Part shown: positions 6,477 through 7,743 of the stretch, piece after piece
Layout of the letters: the number at the start of each line of letters is the position of its first letter
Position numbering within the stretch: position 1 is the stretch's first letter
From: JAHFUI01 sp041485905
Lineage (GTDB): Bacteria > Acidobacteriota > Vicinamibacteria > Vicinamibacterales > CAVVIG01
Direction: 5' to 3'
Assembly (NCBI GenBank): GCA_041485905.1
Contig: JBGPKK010000215.1
Coordinates: forward strand, 1-7,743
Length of the DNA stretch: 7,743 nt
Translations under genes and position numbers: made by a program
The notes under the pieces: model-generated
Told to the model about the DNA's origin: nothing
What the model saw: the letters and a program-made list of their open reading frames with translations, nothing else
Databases searched by the model: none

Positions 6477-6848
6477 TTACTGTTTCGCCTCGGCGAGCAT
6501 CTCTTCGAGGGTCTCGATGAGCAGCACCAGCGAGTACGGTTTTTCGATGAGGCGTGTGCGCGGTCGCAGCCGCTCGAGTTCCGCCGATTCCGATGGAACG
6601 CCCGAGAAAATGAGCACGGGCATCTCGGGCGGCGCCGCAGCGAGGACGTCGCGTCCGGTACCGCGCCGCAGCCGCAGGTCGATGACGGCCGCGACCGGCC
6701 GGTGTTCCTTCAGCGCCGCGAGTCCTTCATCGGCGGCCTCCGCTGTCACCACAACGAACCCGTGCATTTCCAGAAACTTGACGAGCGGGCGGCGCACGGA
6801 TAAATCGTCTTCGACGACGAGCACGAGACGGGCGGCTTCCTTGTTCAT
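6477..6848 (-). CDS. Single-domain response regulator (receiver only)
   Basis: This is a 123-residue receiver. Its first strand, LVLVVEDD, carries E13-D14-D15; the phosphoacceptor is D57 in AVIDLRL; S82 in LIFSG fills the Thr/Ser switch position; and K103-P104 in LIEKPYS is the conserved Lys. All phosphorylation residues are in place, but there is no output domain. The ATG at 6848-6846 is the natural start, because the first strand begins at about residue 8. The open frame continues far upstream through the antisense of the DUF2911 gene, which is not coding. It faces arginase with 25 nt between stops and diverges from the DUF2911 gene with 45 nt between starts. Together with the receiver at 1141 it is the second orphan receiver in the window; the two are only distantly alike. 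The partner kinase is unknown. Confidence 0.92.
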   Translation of the reverse strand: MNKEAARLVLVVEDDLSVRRPLVKFLEMHGFVVVTAEAADEGLAALKEHRPVAAVIDLRLRRGTGRDVLAAAPPEMPVLIFSGVPSESAELERLRPRTRLIEKPYSLVLLIETLEEMLAEAKQ

Positions 6849-6865
6849 GATCCGACGGCCGGCGT

Positions 6866-6884
6866 CAGTATATAACGCGAAAGG
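6866..6884. promoter_or_regulatory. AT-rich divergent promoter candidate and ribosome binding site
   Basis: The 45-bp gap between the receiver (minus) and the DUF2911 gene (plus) contains one AT island, AGTATATAAC. It offers TATACT on the minus strand (6874-6869) and TATAAC on the plus strand (6871-6876), so the two -10 elements would overlap and compete. AAAGG at 6880-6884 lies 9 nt before the plus-strand ATG. No good -35 is seen in either direction, so the promoter part is tentative. Confidence 0.3.
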
Positions 6885-6893
6885 CGGCAACTT

Positions 6894-7499
6894 ATGCGTG
6901 TTGTGAAGCTCACACTCGTCGGCGTGCTGGTCGCAGCGCTGGGCGCGGTCCTGTACTTGCGCGTCAACACTCCGTGGCAGCTCGATCGCGTGGATAAATT
7001 TGTCGCGGGTCTCGCGGGGGTGGTCCACGCCAGTCAGGCGCGGCGTGCCAGTCCACACGAATCGGTCAGCGAGACGATCGACGGGAGCACGATCACCATC
7101 ACCTACGGACGTCCGTACATGCGCGGGCGGGCGATCTTCGGCCGGCTCGTGCCATTCGACCGCGTGTGGTGCCCGGGCGCCGACGAGGCAACGACGATCG
7201 AGAGCACCGGCGCGCTGCATCTGGGTCAGCTCACCGTGCCCCCAGGCCCTCACACTATCTGGGTCCTGCCGACGCGGACGGCGTGGACGCTGATCGTCAG
7301 CAAGGAGCCGAGCGGATTTCACACCAACTACAATCCCTCGGCCGATCTCGGCAGCGTCGAGCTGATGAAACGCACCGTCGCGATGCCGATCGAACAACTG
7401 ACATTCGCCATCGTCAAGAATCGTGCAGACGCCGGCGGCGCGATCACGATGACGTGGGAAACGACGGAGGTCTCGGTGCCGTTCACGGTAGTACAATGA
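6894..7499 (+). CDS. Membrane-anchored or exported DUF2911 protein
   Basis: This is a 201-residue protein. Residues 5-23 form a hydrophobic segment after a short basic start, giving either an uncleaved N-terminal anchor or a signal peptide, so the rest should lie outside the cytoplasmic membrane. A linker runs to about residue 52. The DUF2911 domain (about 53-200) shows the family landmarks: ITYGRPYMRGRAIFG (69-83), VPFDRVW (86-92), GADEATTIE (95-103), a Gly-rich turn PPGPHTIWVLP (116-126), WTLIVSK (131-137), and MTWETTEVSVPF (186-197) near the end. In the family block I remember as WRTGANEAT, this protein has WCPGADEAT. DUF2911 has no settled function; it is common in Bacteroidota and Acidobacteriota as secreted or lipoprotein forms. 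The ATG is supported by AAAGG 9 nt upstream. It is probably monocistronic, since a repeat spacer and a tRNA follow. Confidence 0.88.
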   Translation: MRVVKLTLVGVLVAALGAVLYLRVNTPWQLDRVDKFVAGLAGVVHASQARRASPHESVSETIDGSTITITYGRPYMRGRAIFGRLVPFDRVWCPGADEATTIESTGALHLGQLTVPPGPHTIWVLPTRTAWTLIVSKEPSGFHTNYNPSADLGSVELMKRTVAMPIEQLTFAIVKNRADAGGAITMTWETTEVSVPFTVVQ

Positions 7500-7504
7500 C
7501 GGTG

Positions 7505-7590
7505 AGATTGTAGATTTTAGATTGAAGATTTTAGATTGATTGCAGAATCCTGGACCTAATCTTCAATCTGAACTCTTCAATCTAAAATCT
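7505..7590. repeat. 7-nt-periodic inverted repeat between DUF2911 gene and tRNA-Lys
   Basis: The left arm is built of 7-nt units alternating AGATTTT and AGATTGA (7505-7539, first unit AGATTGT). The right arm (7556-7590) carries the reverse complement of the same kinds of unit. Positions 7512-7539 pair with 7563-7590 over 28 bp with two mismatches, one of which would be a G-U pair in RNA. The loop is 23 nt. The AT-rich tract contrasts strongly with the high-GC flanks. It could form a long hairpin ending DUF2911 transcription, but no T run follows. The right arm also contains TAAAAT (7583-7588), a possible -10 for the tRNA. Confidence 0.75.
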
Positions 7591-7602
7591 CGCGATCGCA
7601 AC

Positions 7603-7677
7603 GACCGGGTAGCTCAGTGGTAGAGCAGCGCACTTTTAATGCGCGGGCCGCGGGTTCGATCCCCGCCCCGGTCACCA
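7603..7677 (+). tRNA. tRNA-Lys, anticodon UUU
   Basis: A complete cloverleaf is visible. The acceptor stem GACCGGG/CCCGGTC has 7 bp with discriminator A and an encoded CCA (7675-7677). The D arm is GCTC-AGTGGTA-GAGC, and the anticodon stem GCGCA/TGCGC encloses the loop CTTTTAA with anticodon TTT at 7635-7637. A 5-nt variable loop follows, then the T arm GCGGG-TTCGATC-CCCGC. Every stem pairs fully. The anticodon reads AAA and AAG. TAAAAT at 7583-7588 is a possible -10; no -35 or terminator is clear. Confidence 0.97.
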
Positions 7678-7679
7678 CA

Positions 7680-7743
7680 TCACGCGTCATGCAGCGCCGC
7701 CCGCAGGCGCGCGGCGACAAACGAGAGTCCGTCGAGGCCGGCC
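7680..7743 (-). CDS. C-terminal end of a minus-strand gene, cut by the window
   Basis: An open frame enters from the right edge and ends at TGA (7682-7680), two bases past the tRNA. The visible 21 codons encode a plausible C-terminus rich in Leu, Ala and Arg (LSFVAARLRAALHDA), probably a helix. Too little is present to name a family. The call rests only on the open frame and its composition, so a non-coding edge is possible. Confidence 0.4.
   Translation of the reverse strand, partial: AGLDGLSFVAARLRAALHDA

Noticed and set aside
6849..7496. Upstream extension of the minus-strand receiver to 339 residues
   Set aside because: The added part is antisense to the DUF2911 gene and has no family features; the receiver fold starts cleanly at the ATG at 6848.
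7505..7590. CRISPR-like array
   Set aside because: The units are 7 nt, contiguous and inverted between arms, with no spacers of constant length and no cas genes nearby.
7592..7599. GCGATCGC octamer, the core of the cyanobacterial HIP1 repeat
   Set aside because: I noticed only this occurrence and nothing else in the window points to a cyanobacterium; it is likely chance in GC-rich DNA.

Overview
The window is high-GC bacterial chromosome, densely packed with ordinary housekeeping genes and no sign of a phage, plasmid or insertion sequence. Gene content and style suggest a Gram-negative soil-type bacterium: a hemE-hemH-hemY cluster with a Bacillus-like ferrochelatase, a DUF2911 protein, stand-alone receivers, Sec-type signal peptides and degenerate 7-nt spacer repeats. 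Acidobacteriota, perhaps Vicinamibacteria, is my best guess, but it is inferred from gene style and not from a marker gene.

Layout. At 1-940, two minus-strand genes are joined by a TAGTG stop/start overlap. The first transcribed looks like a PD-(D/E)XK-type nuclease-fold protein with a very basic tail. The second is an unrecognised protein cut by the window edge. A roughly 200-bp divergent intergenic region (941-1140) holds a perfect 12-bp palindrome and weak promoter-like hexamers. From 1141 to 6451 there is one tightly packed plus-strand array: single-domain response regulator, hemE, hemH, hemY, a signal-peptide-bearing COMT-like methyltransferase, and arginase. Neighbouring genes overlap by 3-4 nt or lie 16-21 nt apart, so the array is probably a single operon or two closely coupled ones. 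A second stand-alone receiver (6477-6848, minus) faces the arginase gene and is divergent from a membrane-anchored DUF2911 protein (6894-7499). A spacer with a 7-nt-periodic inverted repeat follows, then tRNA-Lys(UUU) (7603-7677) and the last codons of a minus-strand gene.

Function. HemE makes coproporphyrinogen III. HemY and HemH, in the order of the Bacillus subtilis hemEHY operon, would oxidise it and insert iron. The ferrochelatase resembles the Bacillus coproporphyrin type, so the coproporphyrin-dependent route is plausible, but the hemQ/chdC gene that would settle it is not in the window. Arginase (arginine to ornithine plus urea) and the methyltransferase have no obvious link to heme.

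I see no convincing new defence or mobile system. The points most worth checking are the probable CTG start of hemE, the His that replaces the proximal Tyr in the ferrochelatase, the apparently exported COMT-like methyltransferase with an altered metal site, the 7-nt-periodic repeats in two spacers, and the nuclease-like gene pair at the left edge.
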